The notes under the pieces were generated by a model. That model was given only the letters and a program-made list of their open reading frames with translations, had not been told where the DNA came from and searched no databases. From Heterohyrax brucei (Eukaryota; Chordata; Mammalia; Hyracoidea; Procaviidae), in NCBI GenBank assembly GCA_028571685.1, contig CM053143.1, positions 196,051,829-196,115,828 on the forward strand: DNA of 64,000 bases, in the 5' to 3' direction. Made by a program: the position numbers and the translations under genes. The first letter of the stretch is position 1. The number at the start of each line of letters is the position of its first letter. This document shows, in pieces, positions 1 to 11,957 of the stretch.

Positions 1-189
1 TCTGCCAGCTTCACGTTGTGCAGCCTGGCTTCCTCCAAGGGTCCAGAGTTTGAGTTGTGGGTTCGCCTGTGTAAATCTGTCCCTTATGTGTGAACACGCA
101 TACTGTTCTTTGAAATTCACAAGCTTTGTCAATGAACTCATCATAAACTCAAAATTAATTAATTTTTCATTATGGGCAGTTAAAACCCT

Positions 190-1010
190 TCTTTGTGCTT
201 TTCTGTGGAGAGGAACAACAGAAAAGCTCCACAGCAGCAGCCTGACCAAGACCAGGGGCTGATTGTGGCACAGACCATCAACTACCCGTACGTGAGCTCA
301 GAGCGGAAATGAAGAAACTCAGAACAAGTCCATGAGAGCCAGAGCACTACCTTGAGCACCTCCCTCCTGAGTTCAGAGGCCACCGCAGGGACAGATCTGA
401 CGTGCTGACCACTAACGACCGAAGACCAGACGGACTGCAGAATGATGTCAAAGACACCATCCATGAAGAGAGTAAGAGGTCATGAAAAAAACAGGAAAGA
501 AAAAGAAGACCAAGCTGGATGTCGGAAGAGACTGAAACTTTCTCTTGAACGTCAAGCAGCTGAAGTGAAAGGAAGAAATGATGAAGTAAAAGAGCTGAGG
601 TTTCAAGGGCGGCTCGAGAGGACACAGCGTTACGGTGATGTCCGTAGGGGACAGAAAACCAAATGGGAGGGACACGCTCTGCATTTCTTGAGCTGAAAAA
701 GCGAGGAAAAAATTCAAGCCTCGCCACAATAGTGAAGGATTCTACAGGGAAAACATTAAAACGGCTCAGGTAGCCTCAAAAGAAGATGGAAGGCAAACAC
801 AGAGTCGCTATACCAGAAAGAACCGGTCAATGTGCGGCCCTTTCAAGACGAAGGACACAGTCAGGAACCAACAGCACTGAAGGAAGACACCAAAGCTGCA
901 CTGAAGCAAAAAAAAAAGCCAAGGCTCCAGGAACCGAGGGAACCTTGATTCCGGTGTTCCTACAGACAAGAGGCAGCATCGGGAGCGCTCACTCGGCTGC
1001 AGGGTCCAAC
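190..1010 (+). repeat. RTE LINE fragment, endonuclease end to RT start
   Basis: Interrupted frames match the segment between the endonuclease and reverse transcriptase seen in the other RTE copies here. One example is the patch around 400-530 encoding a DGLQNDVKD-like motif followed by KNRKEKEDQAG. It has many frameshifts. Confidence 0.75.
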
Positions 1011-1082
1011 AGTGACGTCCCCAAACGCACTCGCTCTAAACGCCACATGCCTCCCTGCTGCACGTCACTGGGATCCTCGTAG

Positions 1083-1195
1083 GTGAATGCCTTTGCACAG
1101 CCAATAAAATACAAGTACACACCTTTCTGGTACTCTCTGCTCTCAGCCACGATCTGTCTGCCATCAGCAACGGTCTCCGTCATCCTCACGAAGCC
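1083..1195 (-). repeat. RTE LINE fragment, inverted
   Basis: The minus strand reads SREYQKGVYLYFIGCAKAF, a piece of the RT palm. It lies in opposite orientation to the plus fragment just to the left. Confidence 0.75.
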
Positions 1196-1219
1196 TGAGT
1201 CACATCCCCGGGTCTAGTG

Positions 1220-2249
1220 AATGGCTGCTGATGCCCCATACTGGGAGGAAACCCAGGCGAGAAGTCGATTTTTCAGGTGAAATCACTACAGGGCTGTCTT
1301 GGACACAGTTTTCAGAGCCCCACAGTCCTTATGCCCCAGCTTCATAAAGGGAAGGGTCTGCTGACTGAGGCTCCTGGTATCCCAAAGCCTGTATCTCACC
1401 CTGCGGGTTGTCCCCTCCCAGCCAGGAAGACTCAGACTGTGCCCTCGGAAGGAGGCCTTGTCCCCGCTTCTCAGCTCTGGGCCAGAGAACAGGACAGGCT
1501 CAGTGCCGACGTGCCGAGCCTTTAGGAGCTGCAAATGGGCACTGTCTGGCACCTGAGGGGCAGTTCTCAGAGTCTGAATTAGGAAAATTCAGTAGTTCTG
1601 AATACAGGTTTGAATTTCACGGGAAGTGCCTACATTAGCAGCCATGTCTCCAAAGGGAACTCCAGTCAACAAACAAGTCCATTTAGAATCCAGAACTCCA
1701 AGGAAGGAGAAAGAAGAAGAAAAGGAAGGGCACCACCTCCTTCTGCCGACGTTCAGGTTTCAAGTGGTGTACTGATCATATCTATGTATCAAAATACGAC
1801 AGAGGCTGTATTTTCCTGATTTTCAACATCTGTTTTCTCCACTCACTGGTTTTCCACGAAGGACTCTACGTGCGGCAACAAAAGCACAGGGAACAAAAGA
1901 CAAAGCACACGTATTAGAAACATTACGCCTCAAAGGACTCTGAACAAAGGGCAGGGACGGCCTATGAAACAGGGCAAAACACGGCGGGACCCGCGACGGC
2001 CAGAACCCGGACCTCATCTCTCGGGGCTCCCCAGTTCCCGCCTCCAACAGGACGCAGAGTTACAACTGCTTAACTTTTGGTTTCAGTAACAATATTGAGA
2101 TTTCCTTCTCTGACAAGTTTCCACCTCACAGAGGTCATGGGCTTTTGCAGGTTTTCCCATACTTGGGAATCACATATCTCTGAATGGTTCAGTAGCCCAG
2201 ATTTATAAAGAACTCCTACAGTCAACAACATACAGACAACTAAGTCCTC
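1220..2249. other. Intergenic, nothing recognised
   Basis: No repeat or exon is identified between the RTE and L1 fragments. Confidence 0.5.
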
Positions 2250-3496
2250 TTTAAAACGGGCAAGAACCTTAGACATTTCACTCAAGATGATAAACAAATG
2301 GTCCATAAACACATGAAAAGACGCTTAATCCCATCAGCTACTGGGCAAACAGAAATCCAAGCCAGTAGACACCACTTCATCCCTTCCAAGGGTCACCACC
2401 AGAAAACTGAACTAAGAGAGCTGGGGGGACACGGAGAATGCCCGGCAGGTGGGCCTGTGAGCTGGAGTGACATCTGTGGAGAAGCTGGTCATTTCTTCTA
2501 AAAGTTCAACACCCAGTCACCTGCATCCCAGCCATCTCCATTTCCAGGTGCACTGGTGGCGCAGACGGTGAAGCTCTTACCCGCTCACCGCGAGGCCGGC
2601 AGTCTGACCCGCCTGGTGGCTCTCAGGTACAAAGGCCAGGCCACCTATTTCCACGAGGACGACAGCCAAGAAAACCCTGCGGCCCGACTCTGCAGTCATG
2701 CGGGGTCACTACAAGGCCAAACTCTCCTCAGTGGCCCCTTGGGACAACAGGTGTGCACCCAAAGACGCAGACAGGTACTTCTACACCACAGTGCTCAGCA
2801 CAGCACAATTCGTAAGAGCCGGAAGGGGGAGGAGGGGACAAATGTCCATCGACAGATGTGCTGATAAAGAAACTGGAATATAATTCAGTCACAAAAAGAA
2901 ATTAAGTTCTCATATAAATAAATGTACAACACGGACGAGATACACATACCGCATCTGAAAAGGATACGAAGCGCCTTTTGTGACAGACACACAAAGATGG
3001 ATTGTGTACGATCCCACTCAAGTGAGACCCCTAGCTCAGACAGGCAGAGAGCGGCGGGTTCTCAGGGCCACAGCCAGGAAGAGTGGGGCAGGGCCCAAGA
3101 GGCACCCAGTCTCCACGGAGGACGACGGAGGAGAGAAAGCAGGCAGTGGGGGTCCTGCACCCACCGGGAAAGTCGTCAACACCACTGGGCTGTCCATATC
3201 AAAGTGGCCGAAACAGGAGAAGGTCTCGTTATGTATCTTCCCCCGACACAAAGACGAGAGCATGGAACGACACCATTAAAGGGAGCCTGTCTCCTGGTCT
3301 GAGCGTGCCGGTGACTGACGGACACAGAGGTACCCTGGGGACGTGGAGAGAAGGTGGGCGCTGCCGACTTCCTGCCGCCCTGGCGCTGCAGTGACCTCAA
3401 GAAGTGAACTGACACTGGAGGAAGCACAGTGTGACAAACGGGTCCTCCCGGGGAGCTGGAGCTGGATCCCCTCATCCGCATGAAAAAAAAAAAAAA
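2250..3496 (+). repeat. L1 3' end, interrupted by a SINE
   Basis: The text at 2290-2400 (ACACATGAAAAGACGCTTAA and on) and at 2850-3030 (TTCAGTCACAAAAAGAAAT; GTACGATCCCACTCAAG) matches the 3' part of old mammalian L1 elements. It ends in an A run at 3484-3496. A SINE at 2547-2720 splits it. Confidence 0.6.
2547..2720 (+). repeat. AfroSINE, long form
   Basis: It begins GTGCACTGGTGGCGCAGACGG, followed by decayed A/B-box-like tRNA-derived sequence and the middle block typical of the long AfroSINE form. Confidence 0.7.
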
Positions 3497-4449
3497 TGCA
3501 AGGGGACCGCTTCCATAACCCAAACCAAAATCACATTCTAATTTTTAGCAATGGAAGAGAGACTACACTAATGGCACTGGAGTTCCAGGGCCGCTTAAAT
3601 TCAAACAGGCAACATCGCTCCACAGGTCAGTGCTGGGACCTTTCAGAAGCCGATCTCCAGTCCTGTCTCCAAAGGGTGGTTGGCCAGGTTCGGTTTGCCA
3701 CCGTTTCACCTCCTCCATGACCCAGGGACTCCCCATTTGACTCTCTTCCTTTGTACACGGTCAGCCAAGCCAAGGAGCAATGTGCGCGCTGCCCGAGCCC
3801 CGACGCCAGGCCAGAGGGCTCTGTTCCCACCACACGCGCCACCGTTTCTGTCCTCACCCTCCAGATCACTGCTTTAACACCCGCAACACGTGTGGCTTTG
3901 CTCCAAAGAGCTGTTAACCTTTTAAGAAGAGTGGTTCTCCGGCAGCAAACACCAGCCCCCAGCCCAGCACAGGTGACACACGGCTGGACGATCGCCGTAA
4001 ATCCTATTCAGATGCACCTCATGTTAGATCAGACCAGCTAAAACCCTTCCCACACAACCCAGACGAGATCTCTGCCTCGCAGCCACGGCAGTGCCTTGGA
4101 ATACGCCTCTCACCAAATGTTCTCCTCTGGGAGCCGGGGTACCTGGGGTTTTACAGGTACAGGCCGGCGCCCACACTGGCTCCTGAGGTTGCCCTCTTCT
4201 TCAACATCCGTAGCCACTAAAGGGAGGGGGACACACTCCTCTCCGACACCTCGCGGCTGGGAGCCACATGCAGCCAGTGAGAAGCATCACCCGGAGCAGA
4301 GGGGAATGAGAGGAATCAAAGACAGGAGGACAATGCCAGCCAAGCGACAGAAAAGGCCATGTCCGCATGAGACCAGAGCCAGACACTGCCTGGCCACCAC
4401 CAGTGACCGCCCTGCCGGGGGCACAGAAAACACTTCCTGAGGTGGTGGG
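3497..4449. other. Intergenic, nothing recognised
   Basis: Only short open frames without recognisable domains are present. Confidence 0.5.
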
Positions 4450-4862
4450 AGAAAAATGGGGTGTAGGATTCTAACTCTGTTAAAAACACCAGACTTGAGG
4501 GTCCCGAGAAGATGTGGCCCCCAGCCCCTGTTAGCCGAGAGCTGACACCATGCCCGAAGCCAACCCTTCGGACAAACACTGGACTGGACCAGAAGCCCCA
4601 CAGTGATACTGGCGAGCAGCAGCGTGCTTCCTGGCCTCGGTGGATGCGTGCGGCCCTCGTGGGCGGGTCCTGACCACAGGGGAGGTGAGAGGGCAGAAGT
4701 GACAGCAGCCAGTGGCATGGCACAGGAAACACAGGGGAAAGAAGCAGGGTGCTGTCACAGGGTGGGGAGAGCAGCTAGGGTCACACCGCACTGTGTGTGT
4801 AGGTTTTTGTAGGCAAACTGACTCAGACTATAAACTTTCCCTCAAAGCAGTAACTTTTTTAT
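4450..4862 (+). repeat. Unnamed ~400-bp-plus retroposon family, copy 1
   Basis: It shares AACTCTGTTAAAA...GAGGGTCCC...GGGTGGGGAGAGCAG with copies at 15055 and 16894. It is followed directly by an inverted copy. The family's 3' end resembles CACAATAAAA, suggesting a non-LTR retroposon. I cannot name it. Confidence 0.65.
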
Positions 4863-5295
4863 TGCAATTACACAAAAGGTCACAATCTGAGTCAATCTGC
4901 CACATAAAAGCCCGAGCACCCGCCTCTCTGCAGCTCTGTCTGCTCCCCTCACCCCGCGACAGCACCCTCTTCCTCTCCACTCTTCACTTCCAGTGTCCAC
5001 GCAGCCAACACGGTCCCCGCCTCGCTACCCTCTCCTCTCCCCTCTAAAGAGAAACCACTGGGACAGCCTCCTGTACGTGTAGAAAACCATCAGTGCACAC
5101 ACCGCCTGCGTCACTCTGTCCCCAAGTCCACCCCACTCTTGGTCTGAGTATCAGCTGCAGTACTGGTTTCAGCTCTGGGCTAACAGAGTCCGGGGGTCAC
5201 GTTCTCAGGGGACCCTCCAGGCTGCCGGACCATCAAGTCTGGTCTTTTAACAGAGTTCTAATCTGCACTCTCTTTTTTCTCATCAAAGTACAATA
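4863..5295 (-). repeat. Unnamed retroposon family, copy 2 (inverted)
   Basis: Its reverse complement matches copy 1, for example GGGGACCCTCCAGGCTGCCG at 5205-5224 and GGTCTTTTAACAGAGTT at 5241-5257. The 3' ends of copies 1 and 2 abut near 4855-4870. Confidence 0.65.
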
Positions 5296-5392
5296 AAATA
5301 TTTTTTAAAAAACCTACTGTTGGCATGACCAGCAGTACTCGTCAAAGGCCTGCCTTGAAAAAGCACAGAAAACGACCAAAGAAAAAAAGCAA

Positions 5393-5522
5393 ACCCACTG
5401 CCACGAAGTCAACTCAATCATAGCGACCCTACAGGACAGTACTGGCCCATAGATTTTTCAAGGGGCTTCTGGTGGATTTGAACAGCTGACCCCCTAGTTA
5501 GCAGCCACAGTGCTAACCATCA
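5393..5522 (-). repeat. AfroSINE
   Basis: The reverse complement has the tRNA-like head (GTGCTAACCATC region) and the 3' block AGGGTCGCTATGATTGAGT near 5415-5436. Confidence 0.85.
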
Positions 5523-6074
5523 TGCAATCAGGGTTTCCACAGAAAACAAGGAGAAGCCATTTCACACCCAGAGGCTGTGGGGGAGCGATGTCCTTCGGAG
5601 TGAGCAGAGACCCGAGCTGGAAGGCTCAGACACCGGCGTTGCTCAGGATTCGCCTCTGGGCTGGCAACTTAACTCTCAGCCGTCACTTCTGTAGAAGGTG
5701 GCCCGTGCTCCGACCCAGCAGCCTCTGTGACTAGAGGCAGGACCGCTCAGCACAGCGCCCAGCCTCCTGAAGAACGCAGTAAGTGCACACACGGGCCAGG
5801 GGCAGCCGTCGCCTGCGGAGGATCTCAGCGGGACTGGAGTGTGCGTACATGTGCGTGCGTGTTAGGGAGGGTGGCGCACCAGGCCAAAGCCTGTGGACGA
5901 GGCTGGACGTAAAAAGGACAGAAAACAAAGCGAAGCTCTGTGTGCCCACTCTGTGGCAGGGAGAGGACAAGATGGCCTCAGTGACATTCTTCACCAACGC
6001 CCAGGTGAATACTCCCTGCCAACAACATTCCTGGCAAAGAGTATTAAATGTAGCTGCCCAAGAATGAACGCACC

Positions 6075-6280
6075 TGTTTGGGAAAAGCACAGCCAGAGTG
6101 CGCCTTAGAACCGAGGACGGGGAGACCTCGTCTCACATGTTTGGGACATGTCACCAGGAGGGACCAGACCCTGCAGAAGGACGTCACATTTGGTAAAGTA
6201 GAGGGTCAGCCAAGAAGTGGAAGACCCTCGAAGAGAATGACTGACACAGCAGCTGTGAGATGACTGAAGCTGCAGAAAAA
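6075..6280 (+). repeat. RTE LINE 3' coding fragment
   Basis: It encodes RLTCLGHVTRRDQTLQKDV and VEGQPRSGRPSKRMTDT, the conserved C-terminal end of the RTE protein. A solo LTR is inserted just downstream. Confidence 0.8.
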
Positions 6281-6291
6281 TTCTTAGCCAG

Positions 6292-6735
6292 TGTCATGGA
6301 TTAAACCAACAATGTCTGTGTTGGTTTGACTTGGTTAGGAGTCCCAATGTGGCACCATTCCTCCCATGTGTTGTGAATCCTGTCTCTGAGACTGATGACG
6401 GAGAAGGAGCTAAAGCTGTGTGGGTGAGGCAGGACTCCAGCTACAAGCTTGCGGGAGAGAAGGGAGAGAAGAGAGCCGAGAAGCCGGGACCCTCACACCA
6501 CCAGGAGAGAAGCCCCGAGAGCAGAGCACGGCCTCTGGACCCGAGGTTCCCGCGCCGAGATGCTCTCCCTGGATTCAGACTCAGCCTCCCGGACCGTGAT
6601 GATTTCTCATACAGAACAGACCTGGAACTTGTTAACGGATTTGCAGCTGACCGGACTGTGACAATCAAAGCTTCTCTTCATGAAACCTTCCGCTCGTACT
6701 ATTTTCTGTTAGAGCAGTACCCGGCGACTAGGACA
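6292..6735 (+). mobile_element. MaLR-like solo LTR, 444 bp
   Basis: It starts TGTCATGGATTAAACC and ends GCGACTAGGACA (TG...CA). It is flanked by a perfect 5-bp duplication GCCAG at 6287-6291 and 6736-6740. It shares its ends and middle with the LTR at 23878. Confidence 0.85.
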
Positions 6736-7226
6736 GCCAGTTTCCTTCTTCATACTTCAACTCCCTTCTCCCCTAGGAATGCTGACACAGTAAGAAAACG
6801 GTAACCTCCCTCCCGCAGATACTCAAAAAGACTTGGACATTGTCTTCCCAGGCCCTGAGGCTCTTCTTGACGACAGGCCAGACAGTGGGCCACTCTGCAG
6901 CCCACTAGCCAGATAAACAGTTCCTGGGAAACGTGGTCGATTTCCAGACACAGGGCAAATCATCCGGAACCACGGAGCTGTACACTCCACTGACCCCACC
7001 ACGTCTCAACACCTGCACATCCGACAGGGTTAACAGCTGCAGGAAATTCTTAGCTAGCCTCTGATGAGTAAGCCCCCTCTTCCCCTAGAGATGCCGACCT
7101 GACACCAGGAAAGCTGTGCCCGCCCCTTTGAACAGCACTCAGAGATTTTAAGGTGGTTTTCCCGGGCCGCTCTGGACTGCAGAGCAGGCAAAGTGACCTA
7201 AATTCACAGCCCAGTATCAAATAAGG

Positions 7227-7391
7227 GAAACCCTGGTGGCCTGGTGATCAAGTGCTAGGTCTGCTAACCAAAAGGTCGGCAGCTGGAACCACCAGGTGTT
7301 TCCTGGAAACTATGGGGCAGTTCTACCCTGTCCTGTAGGGTCGCTGTGAGTTGGAACAGGCTCGACAGCAGGGGGTTTGGTTTGGTTTCCG
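7227..7391 (+). repeat. AfroSINE, short form
   Basis: This is a well-kept copy, from GGAAACCCTGGTGGCCTGGTG through GGGGCAGTTCTACCCTGTCC to GGGGGTTTGGTTTGG. Confidence 0.9.
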
Positions 7392-7719
7392 AATCCGCAT
7401 AAGGGTCGCTGTGAGTGAGAAGGCAATGGGTTGGGCTTTAGGGGATTCATCCAGGCAAGGGACACAGTTCTAGGAAAAAGTCGCCCTCAAGGAAAACTTG
7501 TCTTGAAACAAAGAACCCGGACAGGTTTCTCCAGCAACCTGTCCTCTGAACACGCACATGCCTCCAAGTCTTCCCTCCCCTAAACCGTTCTATAAAACTC
7601 GCCAGCCTTGACTGAAACGTTAGGATGGTTTTAGGGTGCTAACCCACCGACTCTCAGACCCACGGCAACCTGAACAATGCGCTGCTAGAAAACACAACCC
7701 CTGGTTCTGCCCCGAGCTC

Positions 7720-8480
7720 AGTGGTGACCAGCGGCGAGAGCCGGCCGACAGGCTGTCCCCCGGAGCGGCTGCGACGGTCACAGTGCCGGCGCGGACGGCG
7801 CAGGACCGAGCAGCGGGTCCGCTGTTGTACAGGGGCTCGGAACCCACCGCGACCCGCTGACGCGCCCGCCCGCCGAGAAGCCCAGGAGCGCGAGCCGGGC
7901 TCCCCATGACCTCACCTGCGGGCGCACCGAGAGCCACAGGGCCCCGCTCCGTACCTGCGGGCAGCAACTGCGACGGCCAGCGGGGCCGAGTGCGCAAGAA
8001 GCGGCCAAGCGGCGGGCCGCCCCGGCTCCAGGGAGCCCCGAGGCTCGGGGGGCGGAGAAAGCAGGAGGGCGCGGGGAGCCGGCGCGGCGCCCTCAGACCC
8101 GGGGCGGCAGCCGCGGCTCTCCGGCTGGGTGAGCAGCGCCGCGGACCCCGCACCGGAGCCCGACCGTCACCCCGAGCCGTCACCCCCGACCGCCACCCCC
8201 GGAACGTCACCCCCGGACCGTCACCCCCAGCGGCGGGGCTCGCACGTCACACCGCGCGGGCGGGCACATCCGGGGACCCGGCACGCCCCTCCGCTTCCAC
8301 TTCCGGCGTGCGCGGGGAGACTTCCGCCCGGAAGCGAGGCCGCCCGGAACGCCAGCCCGCGGGGCTCCGCGTCCTGCTGCCCGTGAGCCCGGCCGAGTGC
8401 GGCTGCCGCTCCGCAGTGAGCGGAGGGCAGGGACAGGGCCTGGGTGTCTGAGGGGAGGCGGCGGGCTGGCACCCTAACAC
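7720..8480. promoter_or_regulatory. Orphan CpG island, candidate promoter
   Basis: This dense CpG stretch contrasts sharply with its flanks. It contains ETS-like CTTCCGGCG and CCGGAAGCG at about 8299-8336, GC-rich boxes and an irregular array of CGTCACCCCC units at 8160-8232. Both strands are open for 180-196 codons, but the products are Arg/Pro/Gly-rich with no recognised domain, as expected of random GC-rich DNA. It could be the promoter of a noncoding RNA or an unrecognised 5' exon. Confidence 0.6.
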
Positions 8481-10095
8481 TGTCTGAACGTCTCAGTCCA
8501 GGGGGCAGGTTTTACCGAAGGGTGGGCGGGGTGCGGGCGGGCACGTGCGTGTCAGGCTGGGGAGAAGCCCGGCTCCCCTGAACAGGAGTTTGCCTGGTCC
8601 CTGTCTCGCTGGGGGCTGCCCCTCCGACCCTCCGATCCAGGCAGTGGGCTGCAGACCGGCCCCCCGTAGGCGTTCGGGAGCAGCCTGGGAAAGCAAGGTC
8701 GCACTGGGAGTGCGCTCAGAAGGGAGGCGGCGGTTTTCTCTGTGTATCGGCGCTTCTAGGAGAGACAGGGGCTTGGTCTTATAAGAAGCTCGCCGAGAAC
8801 TGTCTACAGCTGTGAGCCCTTTCAGTTCCCCCGTGCTGCCCAATTGGGGTCCGTGCCCTGGAGCAGGGGAGCCGCGAAACAGACTCCACGTTAGAAGGAG
8901 GGGAAGTCCTTCAGGAGGGGTGACACACCGGACCCTCGACAGCAACGCGGCGGCTCCTCCTGGAGTCTCAAAAGACAGTTTGTACACCACTTTATGTATC
9001 GTTTTGGCAAGGAACACTTCGTGTTTGTAACACGTACCCTCAGATAACTGCCTACATCACAGAAGAACCACAAGAAACTCTGTTAAACTACAGATATGCA
9101 TGTCAGACACCTGGACTATAATCTGTATGTCTGTAGCAGGCAAAGACAAAACTTGCATAAAAACTCCTCCCAGCCCACCAAGTCCCTTCCGACTGAGAGA
9201 AGGAGCCGGGAAGTTGTGGGTGCAACAAACGCCAGCCAGCCTTCCCAGCGTCCCTCTCCCAGGCTGGCGGCTACTTCTCAAGGAAGCAGAGAAGAGGGGA
9301 GCAAGGCAGCAGGAGCCCAGAGTGCTACATCTCTCTGGAAAGAGGTTAGCATAGTGGTGCAATAAAAAACAGATCCCTTAGGGTATTGTGGCATGACTTT
9401 ATGTCAAGCACTTAATTACTCACTTTGAAGAGGAGAAAACCTTGCAAGGCCTTAGGGCCATACCCTTGTGTCTGGGACCTGGGTGAGCCTGGCCTTGCTT
9501 CCCCTACTTCCTCCTGCGGAGCACCCTGCTGGATTTCCACTGCTGACCTCTTGATTAACAGCGGCAGCACTGAACCATTAGGCTACCAGGGTTTCTGAGA
9601 TAATCCTGGGGTTTCTTAGACAGGTGCATAAGCTGAGATGCAGGTTTCGGTAATTGGACACCCTTGGGAAACTGAGAAAGTATTTGCATATTTGGCCATT
9701 CAAAGAAAAATGTCCTTTGTTAGTTACAGAAATTGTTTCTCATCAACATTAGTCCAAAGGCCACATCTGCAGCCTCCACCACATGGAATCCAGTTCAACC
9801 AGATGGCACCGGGCTACTGCTGCTGACCTCTCTGACAGCCATCCCATCAGAGGATCCCAAACACAGCTGGAGAAAAATGTAGAACAAAATTATAACTCAC
9901 AAAGAAATACTAGACTTGCTGGCCTAACAGATACGGGAGAAACCCTGGAGTATGGCCCCCAGAAGGGACCACTCAGCCCAGTAGAGAGGTGACTCCTGGG
10001 GTTCACCCTTTGGTCAGAGACTGTGGAGGCCCCTAAAACAAGACTAACGGGCCACGTCAGCACAGGGGCAAGGACAGTAAGGCAGGACCCCTGCA
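8481..10095. other. Intergenic flank of the orphan CpG island
   Basis: Apart from a SINE fragment at 9537-9597 I recognise nothing. Confidence 0.5.
9537..9597 (-). repeat. AfroSINE fragment
   Basis: The reverse complement of CTGACCTCTTGATTAACAGC...AGGCTACCAGGGTTTC is the 5' tRNA-like part only. Confidence 0.7.
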
Positions 10096-10225
10096 AACTT
10101 CTGTTGAGTCTTACTCATAGCGACCCTATCAGCCAGAGCAGAACTGCTCCCTGGAGTTTCCAAGGAGTGCCTGGTGGGTTGGAACTGTTGATCCCCCGCC
10201 CCATCCTGGTCAGAACGCTCACCAC
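10096..10225 (-). repeat. AfroSINE
   Basis: GAGTCTTACTCATAGCGACC and GGAGTGCCTGGTGGGTTGGAA are the inverted 3' and middle blocks. Confidence 0.75.
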
Positions 10226-10654
10226 ATGGCTCCTGGCCCCCCTGTCCAGGCCAGCTCCGGGTGCCTGTGTCCCAGTGGAGGTGAACCACCTGGGCACACC
10301 TGGCTGGGAAGCTCCAGTGCACCTTCTGCTCCAAGGCTGCCTGCAGGCACATGGGTGGGTGTGGGGTGGGACAGGTGTGAACACACCGAGCATAGCTGAG
10401 CCTGGCACGTGTCTGCCCCCGCTGTGAATGCCAGAGAGGCCTCCGCCAGGGCAACATGATGGACAACACGGGAACCCCGCCCGCCTGGTGAGGCTGCAGG
10501 GCCCTTGCGTCTGGCAGACATGCCCCTCGCCCTGTTACTCTCGTCTCTCCTCCATTCACAGCAGCAGACGTCTGGAGGACACAGGCCTGTGTGGAGTGGA
10601 CTGTATTTCCCAGTGCCCGCACAGCTACGAGCAACTCTATGACCATAATTTTTT

Positions 10655-11000
10655 TTTTCTTTTTGGTACTTTAGATGAAGATTTACAGAACCAACCCGTT
10701 TCTCATTCCACAGTTCACACACTGACCACAGTGGTTAACAATCTCATGGCATGTCAACACCCTCCCTTTTCAAACTGGAGTTCCCTGTGATAGCCTTCCT
10801 GTCCTCTCCCGCCTTCCAGTCCTTGCCCCGAGCTGGTGTGCCCCTTTAGTCTCAATTTGTTTTCTAGGCCTGTCCGTAAAACAGAATCTTTGGCTGAAAG
10901 GTGAACATCGAGTGATTTCATTAATGAGTTGAAAGTGTGTTGGGGGCCATACTCTCATGTTCTCTCCAGTCCCTGTCACATGACCACAATCTGCCCAATA
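10655..11000 (-). repeat. Unnamed retroposon family, copy 3
   Basis: GATGAAGATTTACAGAACC, GGCATGTCAACACCCTCC and GGGGGCCATACTCTC occur in the same order as in the copy at 55022-55690. Confidence 0.65.
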
Positions 11001-11186
11001 GCAAGGGATTCAAAGCATATGAACAGTTCTCTTTGGCCCTTTGCCCCTCTTTCTGGCTCAAATGCAGCTGTGATGCCCGGAGCTTGAGCAGCGATCTTGG
11101 ATCATGAGGCAGAACCTGAATGTTGAAGAAGGCAGAGTAACAAGACAGAAGAGGCCCACGCGGCTGTGCGGCTGACACGTCTGGCT

Positions 11187-11819
11187 TGAAATGTTCAGCC
11201 AGACTTTATAGCAGAGGGTGTGGCACAGGGAATTACTTAGTATGGACCTTCTAGCCACAGTTTTTATAACTTTTACTAAATGACTGGGTGGAACTATGCA
11301 AATGAGGTGCTTGTGGTCCACCAAGAGGATTGCATAACTTGCTAACAATGCAGATAAGGTAGGTGGCACCCTTGTGTGGGGTGGGATCATGCAAATAAGG
11401 TGTAGGCACCTCACCAAGCTCACCTGTCAGTTTTGCCATCCTTGCTGCTGAGTGCCAACAGCTGCAAGGACAGCCATACCTGCCAGGGTTAAAAATGTGC
11501 CATCCCAGGGTGGCAAGGGACCTCATGACCCTCCCCAGGGCAGAGCTGGGAATGGAGCGCATCCTTGGGACCTGGAGTCCCCATGCTGAGACCCTCCTAG
11601 ACACAGAGACAGAGAGGGAGCTGTCACCCCAAGGAATGAAAGGCAGCAAAAAGCAGCAGCAGAGGAGCAGCCACAGCAGGACGAGGAGACCAGTGGGAGA
11701 CGGGACGGTGGGCTCCCAGCCCATGGAGCAAGGGAGCTGAGCATCTTGGTGCAGAAGGCTTGCTGGTGGAGTGGGGTGCCTCCAAGCATTTACTAGCTGA
11801 CTTAAGGAGCTTTGTAACA
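11187..11819. mobile_element. Solo LTR-like element with 6-bp duplication
   Basis: It begins TGAAATG and ends TTTGTAACA (TG...CA, 633 bp). It is flanked by perfect CTGGCT at 11181-11186 and 11820-11825. Inside are three related short units with octamer-like ATGCAAAT/ATGCAGAT at 11296, 11348 and 11389. A 6-bp duplication is usual for class II (ERVK-like) elements. Orientation and family are not resolved. Confidence 0.65.
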
Positions 11820-11957
11820 CTGGCTGGAGCAGGGCAGAGGCCGGGCTGAGGGCCAGGAAGACCCCTACGTGCAGGGAAATGGCTGAAAAGAAGCCATCCT
11901 CATCCAGAGCTGTGTCCTAAGTCGTTCCGAACCCTGAACTACCACCTGTTTCTTCCT

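Noticed and set aside
7620..8451. Open frames of 181-196 codons on both strands of the orphan CpG island
   Set aside because: Composition is Arg/Pro/Gly/Ala-rich on both strands, as expected from GC-rich DNA without stops. No domain is visible.
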